Shown here one piece after another: positions 12,049 to 23,897 of a stretch of DNA of 64,000 nucleotides. The stretch is from Dugong dugon. Taxonomy: Eukaryota; Chordata; Mammalia; Sirenia; Dugongidae. The stretch lies in the NCBI GenBank assembly GCA_030035585.1, contig CM057480.1, forward strand, positions 2,463,001 to 2,527,000. The letters are read 5' to 3'. A program made the position numbers and the translations under genes. The notes under the pieces are model-generated. The model ran no database searches. It was not told where the DNA came from and saw only the letters and a program-made list of their open reading frames with translations. How positions within the stretch are numbered: the stretch's first letter is position 1; the number at the start of each line of letters is the position of its first letter.

Positions 12049-12060
12049 AAACCAATAATA

Positions 12061-13315
12061 CTATCATTAAAGAAAATATACTATATGTATGCACGTTTTA
12101 ACTTTCTCCAACAGTGGGTTATTGTGCCATATAATCCGAGATGTGTTTGACATCTCACTGTGCTTTATAAACACCTTCTGACTGATCCCAGCTAGAGATC
12201 ACTGGGCACCTCTGCAAGGCACCTCAGTTAATGTTTACATAGGTCAGGGAAATGATTCCTGGGGCCGAATTTCTGGTTTGAAAACCACTTACGGGAAGCC
12301 AGAAATCCCTCTTCCTCCCTCATACGTACCCACCTGGGCCAGATTTATGCTCAACGGGAGAGAAAAGAGAAAAATACTTACTAAGGCCCTCCCAGCCCAA
12401 AGGGCGCTTCCCCAGCAGCATTTAGATAATTAAGGCACACACTTGTTTTTACTTCTAAAACGTCACATGGCTGTGTCCCCACCGACTTTGCTAGCGTAAA
12501 CTGGGTCCTAGCTCTGGTTCATTTCATAATCCACGGAGTGTCCCCTTTCGGAGGAGGCAAACACAAGGCCAAGGGCCCTGCCAGGCCCTGTGAGCAGCAC
12601 GGCTGCCTCTGCTCGCCCATCTGTCTGACTGTGAAAAGAACCGTGGTTCCCAGCTAACAGAGGAATTCAAATCCTCATCAGCCTTTACTTTAGGGGTGGT
12701 TTCCAGAATCACTAAATCTTAGGACATATGGAACAAATCAGGTTCACTCACCGTAACAACTGGATTAAGGACAAAGAGCACTTTGGGGGGTGGGGAAATT
12801 CCCAAGATGTGGGGACTGCTCTCAGGTCTGACGTCACGTGACAGGGACAGTGTGGGGTGACGTATGACCAGCAGCACACGGTGCCCCCCCTAAGTTGCAC
12901 ATATCAGCAGGGTCATGCGGTCCTGGATAAATAACTCTGCTGTGGCCACAGTTTTCCCTGCCCCTGGGTCAAGAACAAAATGGAGGATTTAAATGGTCCC
13001 TGACAAAAACATACTGAAACTATACGCCTTTTTGGAGTTTGAATCTCTCTCCTCTGAGAGGAGGCAGACACAGGCGAAAGGGGAAAGCAGCTGTTTCTAC
13101 CTGGGTTCTCCAGATCTCTGTGATCCTCAGAGGCAGAAACAAGAATCTACAACCCTCATGAAATACCCATTTGTCCCCAGTGGGCCCGCTCACGTCAACC
13201 ACGATGCCAAGTTTTTCCACTTTGGGCCCAAAGTACTAGCTTTCTTGAGCTTATCAAAGCTCTGACAGACAGTTATCTGTTTCTCTAATAAGCAAAGAAC
13301 AAGGAATGAAGGTTT
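12061..13315. other. Intronic unique sequence
   Basis: No exon, RNA gene or recognised repeat. Moderately GC-rich with scattered short ORFs that lack support on either strand. Confidence 0.55.
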
Positions 13316-13645
13316 ACTTCACGTTGTTGTGGTCAGGGGCTATCGAGCAAGCTCCACCTCACAGCAACTTGATGTATAACAGGATGAATCGTTGCCCAGT
13401 CTTGCACCATCTTTGTGATCATTGGTATGTCTGAGCCCACTGTTGCAGCTATTTTGTCAATCCATCATCCATCTGGCAGTTTGTCATACTGCTGTGGCTA
13501 TCAAGATGCTGGAAGCTATGTCACTGGTATTTTAAATATGGGAAGGGCCACCCATGATGCACAGGTTTCAGCAGAGCTTCCGGACTAAGACTAGGAAGAA
13601 AGGTTTGGTGATCTACTTCCAAAAATCAGCCAATGAGAAAACTTT
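13316..13645. mobile_element. Rearranged RTE pieces, 3' end (minus) beside a 5' part (plus)
   Basis: 13316-13450 matches the reversed RTE 3' end ('cagtcttgcaccatctttgtgatcattgg', 'gagcccactgttgcagc'). 13455-13645 matches the forward RTE 5' region ('gtttgtcatactgctgtggc', 'caggtttcagcagagcttccggactaag', 'gatctacttcc'). The opposite orientations point to an inversion during insertion or two events. Confidence 0.65.
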
Positions 13646-14030
13646 TTGAATCATAACAGTTTACTTCACAGCCAGTGTGTAAACAGACTTTGGGAGCCAC
13701 AGAATCAGGGCAATACCTCCTCCGATGGCGTCTTAAGTTTGGTCCTATGTTTAAAAAAAGCCTAGCTTGAAAACAGCCTTATAATGAAGCACCAGTTCTG
13801 GGTAGTACCATAAAAATCTTTCGTTAACTCCAGTAAGCAGAGCAAAACATTTTGCTTCTCCGAAACGAATCTTTTCCTGTAGTTCGGGGAAACTTCTAAA
13901 ACAGGGCTTCTTAACCTGTGTTTGTATGATGCATCCCCTTGGCAACTAGGTGAAGAGAACAGATCCCTTCTCAAAATAATGTTTTTGGATGCAGAAAATG
14001 AAAACTAGGATTGCAAAGAAATCCCCCCAC

Positions 14031-14197
14031 CAAAAACCAAAAAAAACCCGTTGCCGTTGAATTGATTCTGACTCACAGCGACCCTGTAGGACAGAACAGA
14101 ACCGCCTCAAACGGTTTCCAAGGAGCGGCTGGTGGATTCCAACTGCTGACCTTTTGGTGAGCAGCTGAGTTCCCACCCACTGCGCCACCAGGACTCC
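14031..14197 (-). mobile_element. AfroSINE copy
   Basis: Body in reverse orientation from 'aaaaaacccgttgccgttgaattg' to 'actgcgccaccaggactcc'. A 9-bp direct repeat 'gcaaagaaa' (14013-14021 and 14199-14207) marks the target site. Confidence 0.9.
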
Positions 14198-14545
14198 AGC
14201 AAAGAAACCAATTATACTAAAATACAGTGATAGGAGGACTGAACAGGTCTGTGGTTTAGTGATACGTGTACTTTTGTATAATGTATTAAATAAGGAGACC
14301 TAGCGGTGGACTAATAACCACTATAATTTTGAAGTCCGGATAAATATAAACAATGTTTTGAAATATCCGCCACAACTGTAACTCGATATGAAAATATTAT
14401 GATTTCTACCCGTGACAAAGTCACACACAGGTCCTGCTAATACTACTGTGGTTTGTCACCTACATTCATAATGGAATAAAATGCTAAATTTCACTCTGAC
14501 GGTAGTGAAAATAGAGATATGATTGTTCTCCAATACAAGTTCACT

Positions 14546-14735
14546 AAAAAAAACCAACAACAACAAAAAAAAAACCAAACCAAACCTGCTGCTGTCGAGT
14601 TGATTCTGACTCATAGCGACCCTATGGGATAAAGTAGAACTGGCCCACAGGGTTTCCAGGGAGCAGATGGTGGATATGAACCGCCGACCTTTTGGTTAGC
14701 AGCCAAGTTGTTAACCACTGTGCCATCAGGGCTCC
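14546..14735 (-). mobile_element. AfroSINE copy with long A-rich tail
   Basis: An A/C-rich tail (aaccaacaacaac) precedes 'cctgctgctgtcgagttgattctgac', with the end at 'actgtgccatcagggctcc'. Confidence 0.85.
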
Positions 14736-15338
14736 ATCCAAGTCCACAGTCTTTGTGAATTCAACGCATGGATCACCAAGGGGTCTATGGACCCTAGTAC
14801 CCCTGTCCTATGGAAGGTGGGTGATGGGACTGATTTAATGAGGGGAAAGAGAGGGTGGGTGTGGGAGGGACGGGTGGCATGCTTCAGCCTCTGACATGCA
14901 GCAAAAGTAAGAAGGGCATTTCTGAAAGGCATATAAGAAGACAGTAACTGCTGTTCATTTCATTTCCCTCCACGTACCACCCTAAACGAACAACAAGTCA
15001 CCTTTACATCTGAAGAATCTGGGGAGAGTAGGCAGGGGTGAATAAATGAGAATTTCTCCTTCTTGGTGTAGGAGGTCAAATGGTTCTTCCATATCAGAAA
15101 AAAATGCAAAAAAAAAAAAAAAATTAGTCTTTCATTGTTTTTCTTGAAGAAACACAACTGTTGAGTGGAATGGCATTTTGCCCCTGTTCAAGCCTCTTTA
15201 TCGCAGAAAATTTTCTCAGTAAAGAGCCCAGCGCTCCTGGTGAGGAGGGTTGATTGTTCCAGCTGAATATCCTGTGTCCTCTTAGGCAATGGGGGCAGAA
15301 GCTGTGTCCAGCTCCCCACTAGTAAGGACACTTTGCAA

Positions 15339-15547
15339 GAGTGTCTGGGTGGTGCAAATAGTGAACACATTCAGCTGCTAACTGAAAGGTTGGAAGTGCG
15401 TGTCCACGCAGAGGTAGCTCAAGAGAAAGGCCTGGCAATCTACTTCCAAAAAATCAGCCATTGAAAACCCTATGGAGCGCAGTGCTACTGACACGCGTGG
15501 GGTCGCCATGAGTCAGAGTCAAGTCAATGGCAACTAGAAAAAAAGAA
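15339..15547 (+). mobile_element. AfroSINE, older or longer subfamily
   Basis: The head is 'gagtgtctgggtggtgcaaata' rather than 'ggtggcgcagtgg', and an extra block 'cacgcagaggtagctcaagagaaaggcctggcaatctacttcc' precedes the common 'aaccctatggag' part. Similar longer copies lie at 54338 and 41959, defining a subfamily. Confidence 0.75.
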
Positions 15548-16995
15548 GAGGGTATTCTGCAGTGAAAGCTGTCACACGGGCACCCACCTCCAGTTACCCC
15601 TTGCATTTGGGTAGCTGCAGGGCAATTAATTACTTCTGTGTGTGGTCTCTCTAGCCACAGTCTTGAAACTCCCACCCAGATGATTGTGTGATAGGGTAAC
15701 TGTGGCCTACCAAGGGGATTGGTCAGTTTTGCCTTAAAAGAGAGCCAATTCCAGAGCAGAGCGGTGAGCCCCCCACCACTAAGGAAGGAGAGACCCGCAG
15801 GAGACGGTGCAGTGGGCTTCCTGGCCCACAGAGAGGGAAAGCTGAGTGCCTTTGGGCAGAGACTGAGGGCCAGGGAGAGGCGTGCCTGCGGGCGCAGCTG
15901 GGAAGAGGCTGTCCTGATGGAAGAGCTGTATCCTGAGGGTTCTTGAGCACAAATTGTAACTGTTACTCCCCCCCGCCTCACAGGAATCAACCTTGGGCTG
16001 TTGATCTTGATTCTCCTTCCCCTTACAAAACAAAGTCCCAGGGGAGAAATGCCCAGAAATAATCGCTAAAAGACACACAATCCTGCTCACCAACCTCAAG
16101 AGGCCGCCTACACATCGCTCCACAGGCATGGGTTTTTACAATCTCAACAAAACCTCAAATTCCCAGAGGGCACATAAAAAGTCCATCAACAACTGTGCAT
16201 CCCCCCCCCCCCCCCCCCCCGATAAAACACACTGGCTTTGATTTCCGTTTGAAACGCAGAGTCCAAAAAAGAAAGCGGCCTGCCGGACCAGGGGATGTAA
16301 GGACAAACAATAAACACATGAGCGCTAAGCCCTACAGCCTCTCAGGTCAGGCTCCCTGGAGGCAGAGTCTGTGACAGGGATTCTGTGTCCCCAGGAGGAG
16401 AGCGAGGGGCGCCGATGGGGCAAGGGGGAAACTGAGCACGGCTGTGGTCTTGGGTAAAGCCTCGCCTATGCCTGACAGGGGCTCTGGAGCATCAACTGCG
16501 CCACTGTGAGTTCCTTACTTGTGGCAGGGAGGCCAGCCTCCTGTACCCCAAATCAGTCAGCTATCGGCCGAGGGCTGCCCCCAGGTGGGTGGAACCTCCC
16601 AGGCAAATTGACTCCCACCAGGTGAGGGCAATTCTCGGAGCAGCCGGGGATGCATCCACCTGCACAGTTAAGAGAGCCTGGGCGTGGCCCCAACATCCTC
16701 CGCTGCACCCAGCCTCGCCATTTTTGGAGCAGGATCACCTGGAGTGGAGCCAGGGCCAAAGGCTCATAAAATCTAGGAGCTTCCTGAACAGTATTTTCTC
16801 TCTTACTGCAGCGTGATGAACTGAGATTTATGGGAGTTCATTCTGTACCCAAGTCTGTCACCTCTGCCTCGGTGTGGGGGGAGGAGGGGGCAATGACCAA
16901 CTGTCTCCCTTCTCGGCCACAGTCTTTGCGGTTTCATCTGTGGAGAGCCAGCATGGCAGCCTTGTGAAGTTTCATCAGCCGCCTTGGAACAAACC
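15548..16995. other. Intronic unique sequence with a 20-C homopolymer
   Basis: A 178-codon frame on the minus strand here runs into the neighbouring SINE and has no motif or splice context, so it is not called as a gene. A pure run of 20 C lies at 16201-16220. Confidence 0.55.
16201..16220 (+). repeat. Homopolymer C(20)
   Basis: Twenty consecutive C residues between 'aactgtgcat' and 'gataaaac'. Confidence 0.95.
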
Positions 16996-17156
16996 GGGAG
17001 CCCTGGTGGCGCAAAGGTTAAGTGCTATGGCTGTTAACCAAGAGGTCAGTAGTTCAAAGCCACCAGCTGCTCCTTGGAAACCCTGTGGGGCAGTTCTACC
17101 TGGTCCTACAGGGTTGGAATCGACCCCACAACAATGGGGTTTTTTTTTTGGTTTTC
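16996..17156 (+). mobile_element. AfroSINE copy
   Basis: 'gggagccctggtggcgcaaagg' through 'ggttggaatcgaccccacaacaatgg' and a T-run tail, slightly deleted before 'ggttggaat'. Direct repeat 'gaacaaac' on both sides (16987-16994 and about 17158-17165). Confidence 0.88.
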
Positions 17157-17799
17157 AGAACAAACTTAGGAGAAATGCTAATGAGAGGGTGTGTGCAAAG
17201 CTACAACAACAAACGTGGGGAGTGGTGGTGGGTAGATTTACTTCAGAAAACAGAACAGCCGTGCACCTCAGAGTTCGGCTTTCCTCCTAGTAGCTAAGCA
17301 CAGGATGGATAAGTCCAGTATTCATGGCAAGAGATCAACAGAGTCAAACAGAACAAACCGCGAAAATCTCAGCAAAGAAACCTGCAAGGCTCGCTGTCTG
17401 CTCTGGAGTTGAGAGAAGGTGGGATCTAGCTGCCACATGCTCTTGATTGGTCCTTCCCTGAGGCCAAATGTCTAGTTGGAAAGACAATAACAGCATTATC
17501 ATTATGCCCCTGAAGGAAGGATCTGTACACATAAAATCTCCAATGGCTGGCTATATGTGGAAGCAAAGGAAAATACTACCAAATAAAATTTTATTAGGCA
17601 CACCCGTGAGGTAGACTTCCCAGGGAGGGTGACAGTGAGTGAGTTCCCAGCCTCTTTTGAGGTCATACTTACTGTCTCAGTCCTGCCTTCAAGGATCCTC
17701 ACTGGAAAATCTCTGTCAGTCTCTCTGCTCAGCAGGAGAGGTCTGGCTGATCCCTGAAATACTCTGTGAGTTGGGATAGATCTCTGCTGCTCTATATGT

Positions 17800-18142
17800 T
17801 GCTGAAGAAGAACTGATGCCTTTGAGTTACAGTGTCGGTGAAGAATATTGAATACACCATGGACTTCCAGAAGAATGAACAATCTGTCTTGGAAGAAGTA
17901 CAGCCAGAATGCTCCTTGGAAGCAAGGATGGCGAGACTTCGTCTCACATAATTTGGACATGTTACCGGGAGGGACCAGTCCCTGGAGAAGGACATCATGC
18001 TTGGTAAAGTAGAGGGTCAGTGAAAAAGAGGAAGACCCTCAAGGAGATGGATTGACTACAGTGGCTCCAACAATGGACTCAAACATAGCAACGATTGTGA
18101 GGATGGCATAGGACCGGGCAGTGTTTTATTCTGTTGTACACA
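17800..18142 (+). mobile_element. RTE (BovB-like) LINE 3' fragment
   Basis: Forward copy of the RTE polymerase end and 3' region: 'gatgcctttgagttacagtgtcgg', 'aacaatctgtcttggaagaagtacagccagaatgctccttgg', 'ggcgagacttcgtctcaca' and 'acaatggactcaaacatagcaacgattgtgaggatgg'. Stops interrupt it and it is 5' truncated. Confidence 0.85.
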
Positions 18143-18290
18143 TGTTGTTTTTATCAGTTGTCCAGTTGGCGCCAGGCTCGCGGCGACCCTATGCACAATG
18201 GAGCGGACTACTGTGAGCCACAGGGCTTTCACTGGCTGGTTTTCAAAAGTAGATCACCAGGCCTTTCTACCTAGTGTCTTAGTCTGAAAC
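18143..18290 (-). mobile_element. AfroSINE-related fragment, older subfamily
   Basis: Reverse copy with 'gcggcgaccctatgcacaatgg' and 'aaagtagatcaccaggcctttctacctag', a block shared with the longer SINE subfamily. Abuts the RTE fragment. Confidence 0.65.
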
Positions 18291-18540
18291 CTGTTCAGAA
18301 GCATAGCAACACGCAAGCCTGCACTGACGGACGGTTGGTGGCTGCACATGAGGTGCGCTGGCCGGGAACGGAGGGCAAGAATTCCACCGCTGAAACACCG
18401 CTGCCCTCTGCACAGTGGGGTACGAAAAGTCAAGTGGGCTCCCCTCAATATTTTGAATCTGCCCGACGAAGGAAACTGGTCAGTTCCTCAGGTGGTGGCC
18501 CATCAGTCCCAGCCTCACATTGTGGGGTTGGTAGACCCGT

Positions 18541-18710
18541 AAAAAAACAAAACCACACCCGTTGCCGTCAAGTCAATTCCGACTCATAGTGACCCTATAG
18601 GACAGAGTAGAACTGCCCCATAGAGTTTCCAAGGAGCGCCTGGTGGATTTGAACTGCTGACCTTTTGGCAAACAGCCATAGCACTTAATCACTGCGCCAC
18701 CAGGGCTTCC
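18541..18710 (-). mobile_element. AfroSINE copy
   Basis: Complete reverse copy ending 'actgcgccaccagggcttcc'. A 9-bp direct repeat 'ggtagaccc' (18530-18538 and 18711-18719) gives exact edges. Confidence 0.92.
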
Positions 18711-18787
18711 GGTAGACCCTTTAGGAAACTACATATCAGATCTTCCCTGCAGTAGGAGGGAATTTCCAAAAGCCATTTCCACCTGGT

Positions 18788-18955
18788 TAGCTCTGGTGGC
18801 GCAGTGGTTAAAGAGCCTGGCTGCTCACCAAAGGGTCAGCTGTTCAAATCCACCACTGGATCCTTGGAAACCTTACGGAGCAGTTCTTCTCTGCCCTAAA
18901 GGGTCACTATGAGTCAGAACTGACTCGATAGCAACAGGTTAGGTTTTTTGGTTTA
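18788..18955 (+). mobile_element. AfroSINE copy
   Basis: 'tagctctggtggcgcagtggttaaag' through 'tatgagtcagaactgactcgatagcaacagg' with a T-rich tail. It lies 77 bp from the oppositely oriented copy at 18541-18710. Confidence 0.88.
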
Positions 18956-18997
18956 GCTGAGACTCACAGTGGAAGTAGGGGTCCTTCCTGGTTCGAA

Positions 18998-19175
18998 CCC
19001 CTGCTGAAAATTTGCATTTCTAACAAGTTCCCAGGAGATGCTAATGCTGCTGTTAGGGACCAATTCTGAGAGCCACTAGTAAAGCGGTGGTTCTCAAAAC
19101 GTATTATACATAAGCATCACCTGGGGCTCTTGCTGAACTGTAGATTCTGACTCAGTATATCTGGGTGGACATGCA
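18998..19175 (+). mobile_element. Two MER5-type hAT DNA transposon fragments
   Basis: 18998-19078 ('atttgcatttctaacaagttcccaggagatgctaatgctgctg') and 19084-19175 ('cggtggttctcaaaacg...gcatcacctggggctcttg') both resemble MER5A-type nonautonomous hAT elements. They are adjacent partial copies. Confidence 0.6.
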
Positions 19176-20182
19176 AGTTCTCGGCAGGGGTTCAAACTGG
19201 AATGAACTGGTTCCAAGCCCCAAGAGGAAGAGAGAGATAGGCCAGGTTCCACAAGCTGCCACAAGCTATTTAAAGGCAGAGGCCCCGGGTCTAATTGCTG
19301 GAACCTTGGACTTGGACTCCAGAGCCTCCCCACCAGGTGTTTTCCTGTCTCTGCTGTTTTGACCTCTGAGAAGTGAATCAAATCCTTGCCTATCAGCTTC
19401 CTCATCTGCAGCAGAAATACTGTGGCTTCAAGGACACACATGTAACCACCAACCACAAACAGCATGTGTTCTGGGCTCATTTCTATGCTGCCTGAGTTTC
19501 TCTGTAAGGTGATCAATGGGGCATCACAGAGTCACCGTCTGTGCTCATCCCCGGGCCGGGCTAGAGAGACAAAGAGTTCCGGCCCACCTCCCAGGATGGT
19601 GTGAAGGTCAGGGGTCTTATTCTCTCTCTGCCTGGGACTTGTTGTGGACACATCTCTCACCGCCTTTGGGACCGTCCTCAGGAAAATGAGAACAAGGCTC
19701 CGCCCATACTTGGTTCATGGGTTTGCTCTGAAACCAAATGTGCTTCAGTATAGGAACGATAGGTTGTTCTGCTTGGAATGAGGGGAAAGAAAGAAGATGT
19801 GGGTAAATGGAAAAGCACAGGATCTCTGGGTTGCTTCAAACCAAGAGGGAAATAAAGGTACCGTAGTAATGGAGAACGTTTGGTATCTGGCACGACGTGG
19901 AATGAAAACATTCCCAGGAGGTTAGTGGGAAGAAGTCTTGTTAAAAGGTGATTTAACACTCCTGCTGGAAATTACAGAATAAATTCACTAATGGAGATCC
20001 TCTGAGAAAGTGGGAGTGGCAGACATTGTCCGTGCTCCCACCACACCATCAGACTGTTCCGAACGTTCTTACGGACTTCCAGCTGCTGGTGTCTGCATCT
20101 TTGCATCTAAGGGCCCTTTCGCAGAACCAGAGAAGGCTGCTGTCCGTCACAGGCTAGAAGTGCAGGGAATTAATTGTCCCCC
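19176..20182. other. Intronic unique sequence
   Basis: No exon, RNA gene or recognised repeat. Frames of up to about 140 codons lack motifs and overlap on both strands. Confidence 0.5.
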
Positions 20183-20392
20183 AGGAGCTCTGGTGGCACA
20201 GCAGTCAAGTGCTTGGCTGCTAACCGAAAGGCTGGCAGTTCAAACCCATCCAGCAGCTCCAAGAAAGGCCTGGTGATCTGCTTCCATAAAGATTACAGCA
20301 AAGAGAATCCTATGGGGAAGTTCTACTCTGTCACATGTGGTCTCTTTGAGTCAAAATTGACTCAACGGCACCCAATAACAACATCCACCCAC
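20183..20392 (+). mobile_element. AfroSINE, longer subfamily
   Basis: Head 'ggagctctggtggcacagcag', extra middle 'aaaggcctggtgatctgcttccataaagattacagc', end 'gagtcaaaattgactcaacggcac'. The same longer middle occurs at 27496 and 43753. Confidence 0.82.
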
Positions 20393-20552
20393 CCACAGCA
20401 GAGTAGTTCTTAACCAATGCATCTCAAGAGTTGGTGTATAAAGATCCCAGATTGTTCACCTCTCAGATGCAATAATTTGAGATGTGTGTTTTCCACTGTT
20501 TTCTGGAGTTTCCATGCTTATTAAACTCCAGTCATCCACTGTAGTAGCCGGC

Positions 20553-21075
20553 ATGGTAGACTTCTTGAATTGATAGCCCCAAATAATAGCCTCTCTGTAA
20601 TCACACTCTTTGCCATGTGACTTTGCAGCTCCTCCCATTAGGAAGTAGAGTCTGTTTCCCTGTTCCTTGAATCTGACTGGCCTTGGGACTTCGCTTTGGC
20701 CAACAGAAAGTGGCGAAAGTGACATTATACCTGTTCTGAAACTAGGTCTTATGAGGCATGTGCCTGTTCTATCTTTTGGACTCCTGCCACACTAAAAGAA
20801 TAAGCCTGGGCTCATCTACTAGAGGATGAGAAACCGTCTGAAGGCAAGCAGAGGCACTCCAGCTAATAGCCAGCCAACCACCAGAAACACAGGCACCCAG
20901 CCAACCTGAAGCTGGCTGCAGATGCCTGAGGGAGCCCAACTGAGACCAGAAGACCTGCACAGCTCAGCCCAGCCTAAACAGCCAACCTGCAGAATCAGGC
21001 ACTAAACAGTCATCGTTTTAGAGCATACGGTTTTGGGTGATTTGTTACACAGCAGTAACTAACTGATACACTGGT
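20553..21075 (+). mobile_element. Old LTR-like element
   Basis: Forward arrangement 'gtcacactctttgccatgtgactttg', 'gactggccttgggacttcgctttggccaacagaaa' and 'ttttgggtgatttgttacacagcagtaactaactgataca' resembles an ancient ERVL/MaLR-type LTR. The same signature recurs at 24940 and 32064. Family not assigned. Confidence 0.5.
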
Positions 21076-21385
21076 GTTATAGTACACCTTCATGGGTGGG
21101 CTTCCCTGTATACTTCCTCACTCCCCTGTCTTTGTTCCCCACATGTCTCAAACAAATTATTTACACTCCAATTCTTGTCTCAGGGTCTGCTTCTGGGGGA
21201 ACTCAAAATCAGACAGTGTGCAATACTTCCTCTCCTGTGCTGTCAGGGAAGTGCTTCATATTCCATTATAGCGATCTTATTGAATTATAATTTGTTTTCA
21301 TTTGTATTTCCCCTTCTAGACTGAAAGCATCATGATGTAGAAGCTTGTCCCTTTTTGTTTTCACCAGGCCTGGTACATCCATAGC

Positions 21386-22035
21386 TATTGCTGTTGTTAG
21401 TTGCCATTGAGTGGACTCTGACCTTATGTAATAACAGAACAAAACGTAGCCCAGTCCTGTGCCATCTTCATGATTATTGATATGTTTGAGTTCATTGTTG
21501 TGGCTATTGTTGCCAATCCGTCTCATTGAGGGCTCCCCTCGTTTTTGCTGACCCTCTACTTTGTCAAACATGATGTCCTTCTCTAGTGATTGATGTTTCC
21601 TGATGATGTATCCAAAGTAAGCCAAAGTCTCACCATCCTCATTTCTAAGGAACATTCTGGTTGTATTTCTTTCTTCTCAGACTGTTTTGTTCATTCTTCT
21701 GGAAGTCCACAGTATATTCAATATTCTTCACAATTCTACACCACAACTTCAGTGTATTAATTCTTCTGTCTTCCTCTTTCATTGTCCAGCTTTCGCATGT
21801 ATATGAGGCAACTGAAAAGACCATGGTTTTGGTTAGGTGCACCTGAGTCATCGAAGTGACACTTTTGCTTTTTAAAACTTTAACGAGGTCTTTTGTAACA
21901 GATCTCCCAATGTAATACATCATGTGATTTCTTGACTGCTGCTTCCATTGACACTGATTGCTGATCTAAGTAGACTGAAATTGCTGACAACTTCCATTTT
22001 CTTCTCGATTTATCATGATGCTGTGGATCAGTCCA
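21386..22035 (-). mobile_element. RTE (BovB-like) LINE 3' fragment with 11-bp target duplication
   Basis: Reverse copy of the RTE polymerase end and 3' region. The minus strand reads fragments such as LWCRIVKNIEYTVDFQKNEQ and VLKSKSVTSMTQVHLTKTMV. Direct repeats 'acatccatagc' at 21375-21385 and 22036-22046 fix the edges. The target is an L2-like 3' end ('gcctggtacatccatag' / 'caagtgctccattaatatttgttaaataaatgg'). It is 5' truncated and inactive. Confidence 0.9.
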
Positions 22036-22187
22036 ACATCCATAGCAAGTGCTCCATTAATATTTGTTAAATAAATGGATACACTAACACTGTGTCACAT
22101 TTTGTCAGGCAAGTGAAAACAGGAAACTCTGAAAGGCTATTTCACCCTTGATACCTCCTCCAGTGTGCGAAGTGGCTCTGCTTGCCT

Positions 22188-22836
22188 TTGTTCTTGTTGT
22201 TAGGTGGCGTGGAGTCAGCTCTGGCTCATAGTGACCCTACGTACAACAACAGAAGGAAACCCTGCCCGGTCCTGCGCCATCCTCATGATCGTTGTTATGC
22301 TTGAGCCCACTGTTGCATCCACTGTGTTAATCCATCTCATTGAAGGTCTTCCTCTTTTTCACTGACTCTCTACTTTACCAAGCGTGATGTCCTTCTCCAG
22401 GGACTGATCCCTCCTGATAACATATTCAAAGTATGTGAGATGTAGTCTTGCCATCCTTGCTTCTAAGGAGCATTCTGGCTGTACTTCTTCCAAGACAGAT
22501 TTGTTTGCTATTTGGCAGTCCATGATATATTCAATATTCTTCGCCAATACCATAATTCAAAGGCATCAATTCTTCTTCAGTCTTCCTTATTTATTGCCCA
22601 GCTTTCGCATGCATATGAGGCGACTGAAAACACCACGGCTTGGGTCAGGCACACCTAAGTCTTCAGGTGACATCTTTGCTTTTTAATACTTTAAAGAAGT
22701 CTTTTGCAGCAGCTTTGCCCAATGCAATGCGTCTTTTGATTTCTTGATTCCATGGGTGTTGATTGCGGATCCAAGTAAAATGAAATCCTTGACAACTTCA
22801 ATCTTTTCTGCTTGCCTTACATTGTGATAACGTTTG
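22188..22836 (-). mobile_element. RTE (BovB-like) LINE 3' fragment
   Basis: A second reverse RTE 3' piece, about 150 bp from the previous one and covering nearly the same part of the element. The minus strand shows KIEVVKDFILLGSAINTHG, equivalent to the polymerase segment at 10536. Stops and frameshifts show it is dead. Confidence 0.87.
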
Positions 22837-23714
22837 CAGGTACCTAAATCCCACCTACCTCTCACCCCCCACCTAGGTAACGCCCACAGAAAGACCACCC
22901 ACCCGTCCATTAATCTTTGTGTATTCCTGAAATGTGGGGAGAGACACCTGCTGACTCCTGTTGGGAACGCCATGTCAGAGCCAGGGCAAATAATTATATC
23001 GAGAGAGGGGAGTGAAGATAAGCACCCACTGGGGCATTTGTCTTTTTTCCCCCAGAATATAACACTGAAAAAGCTCTTCCTTCTCCAGAGATTCCAGAAA
23101 ACAGCAACTACAAAAGCCCAGCTGCTCCCAATCAACAAACTTCTTTTGCATTTTTTTCCCAGAGCTGGGCAGACAGTGAAGGAAAAAAAAAAATCAATCA
23201 CGTGACTTATGTTCTGGCAAGGGCAAATGTTTTCCACGTTGCTGAGCAGTCCCACTCACCTTCCCTCTAATCCAATAATAATGATAATAATAGTAATAAT
23301 CATAGCTGTGATCATGTTACATTTGAGGGAACGGCTGAAATGGCAGCCACAGGCTCACAGTCAAATCTGAGGCCCGCCAAGGACAGAAAATCCAACCTAC
23401 TTGGGTAAGGAATGCACTCACTCAGCACAGGGACCACCATGCCCCCAGCAGGACAGGTGTCGAACATCTCCAGAGGGAACTGCATGGAACAGGGCAGCAC
23501 ATGATGGATGGTGAGTGGGGATGGATGGCAGCCATCTTTGATAATGGATTTTTCACCCATCTACCTTCTCTCTGAATTGGGGCTTTTCACATAGGGGAGG
23601 ACTTTTTTCCTCCAAGGCCCTCAGTCTTAATACTTCAGGTTCAGATCCATCTGATATCAGAACCTGGCAGCAACTGAGGCCAGTGTAGAGAAAGAGAGCA
23701 GGATGTAGGACCAG
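22837..23714. other. Intronic unique sequence
   Basis: A 190-codon minus-strand frame spans this region only because it reads out of the RTE remnant into unrelated DNA. A short (ATA)n-like patch lies near 23270-23300. Confidence 0.5.
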
Positions 23715-23895
23715 ACATTCCTGGCTTTAATCCTACTGCCACCACCATGAGCCCTTGAACAAGTTAACTGAGCCTCTGTGTCCTCTCACTAAAAGAGCGT
23801 GATAATATTTACTTCTCTGTCGTTGAGAGAATTAAATGAAATAACAGCTTTCATCTATTGAGTGCTTACTATATTGCCAAGCACTTTTAGAAGCC
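23715..23895 (-). repeat. MIR fragment
   Basis: 'agttaactgagcctctgtgtcctctcact' and 'tttcatctattgagtgcttactatattgccaagcactttt' are MIR-like. Orientation is uncertain because pieces fit both directions. Confidence 0.5.
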
Positions 23896-23897
23896 AA

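Noticed and set aside
15454-15990. 178-codon minus-strand frame
   Set aside because: It runs from unique sequence into an AfroSINE and has no recognisable domain.
22683-23255. 190-codon minus-strand frame
   Set aside because: Its end is RTE polymerase remnant and the rest is unrelated intronic sequence. Not a gene.
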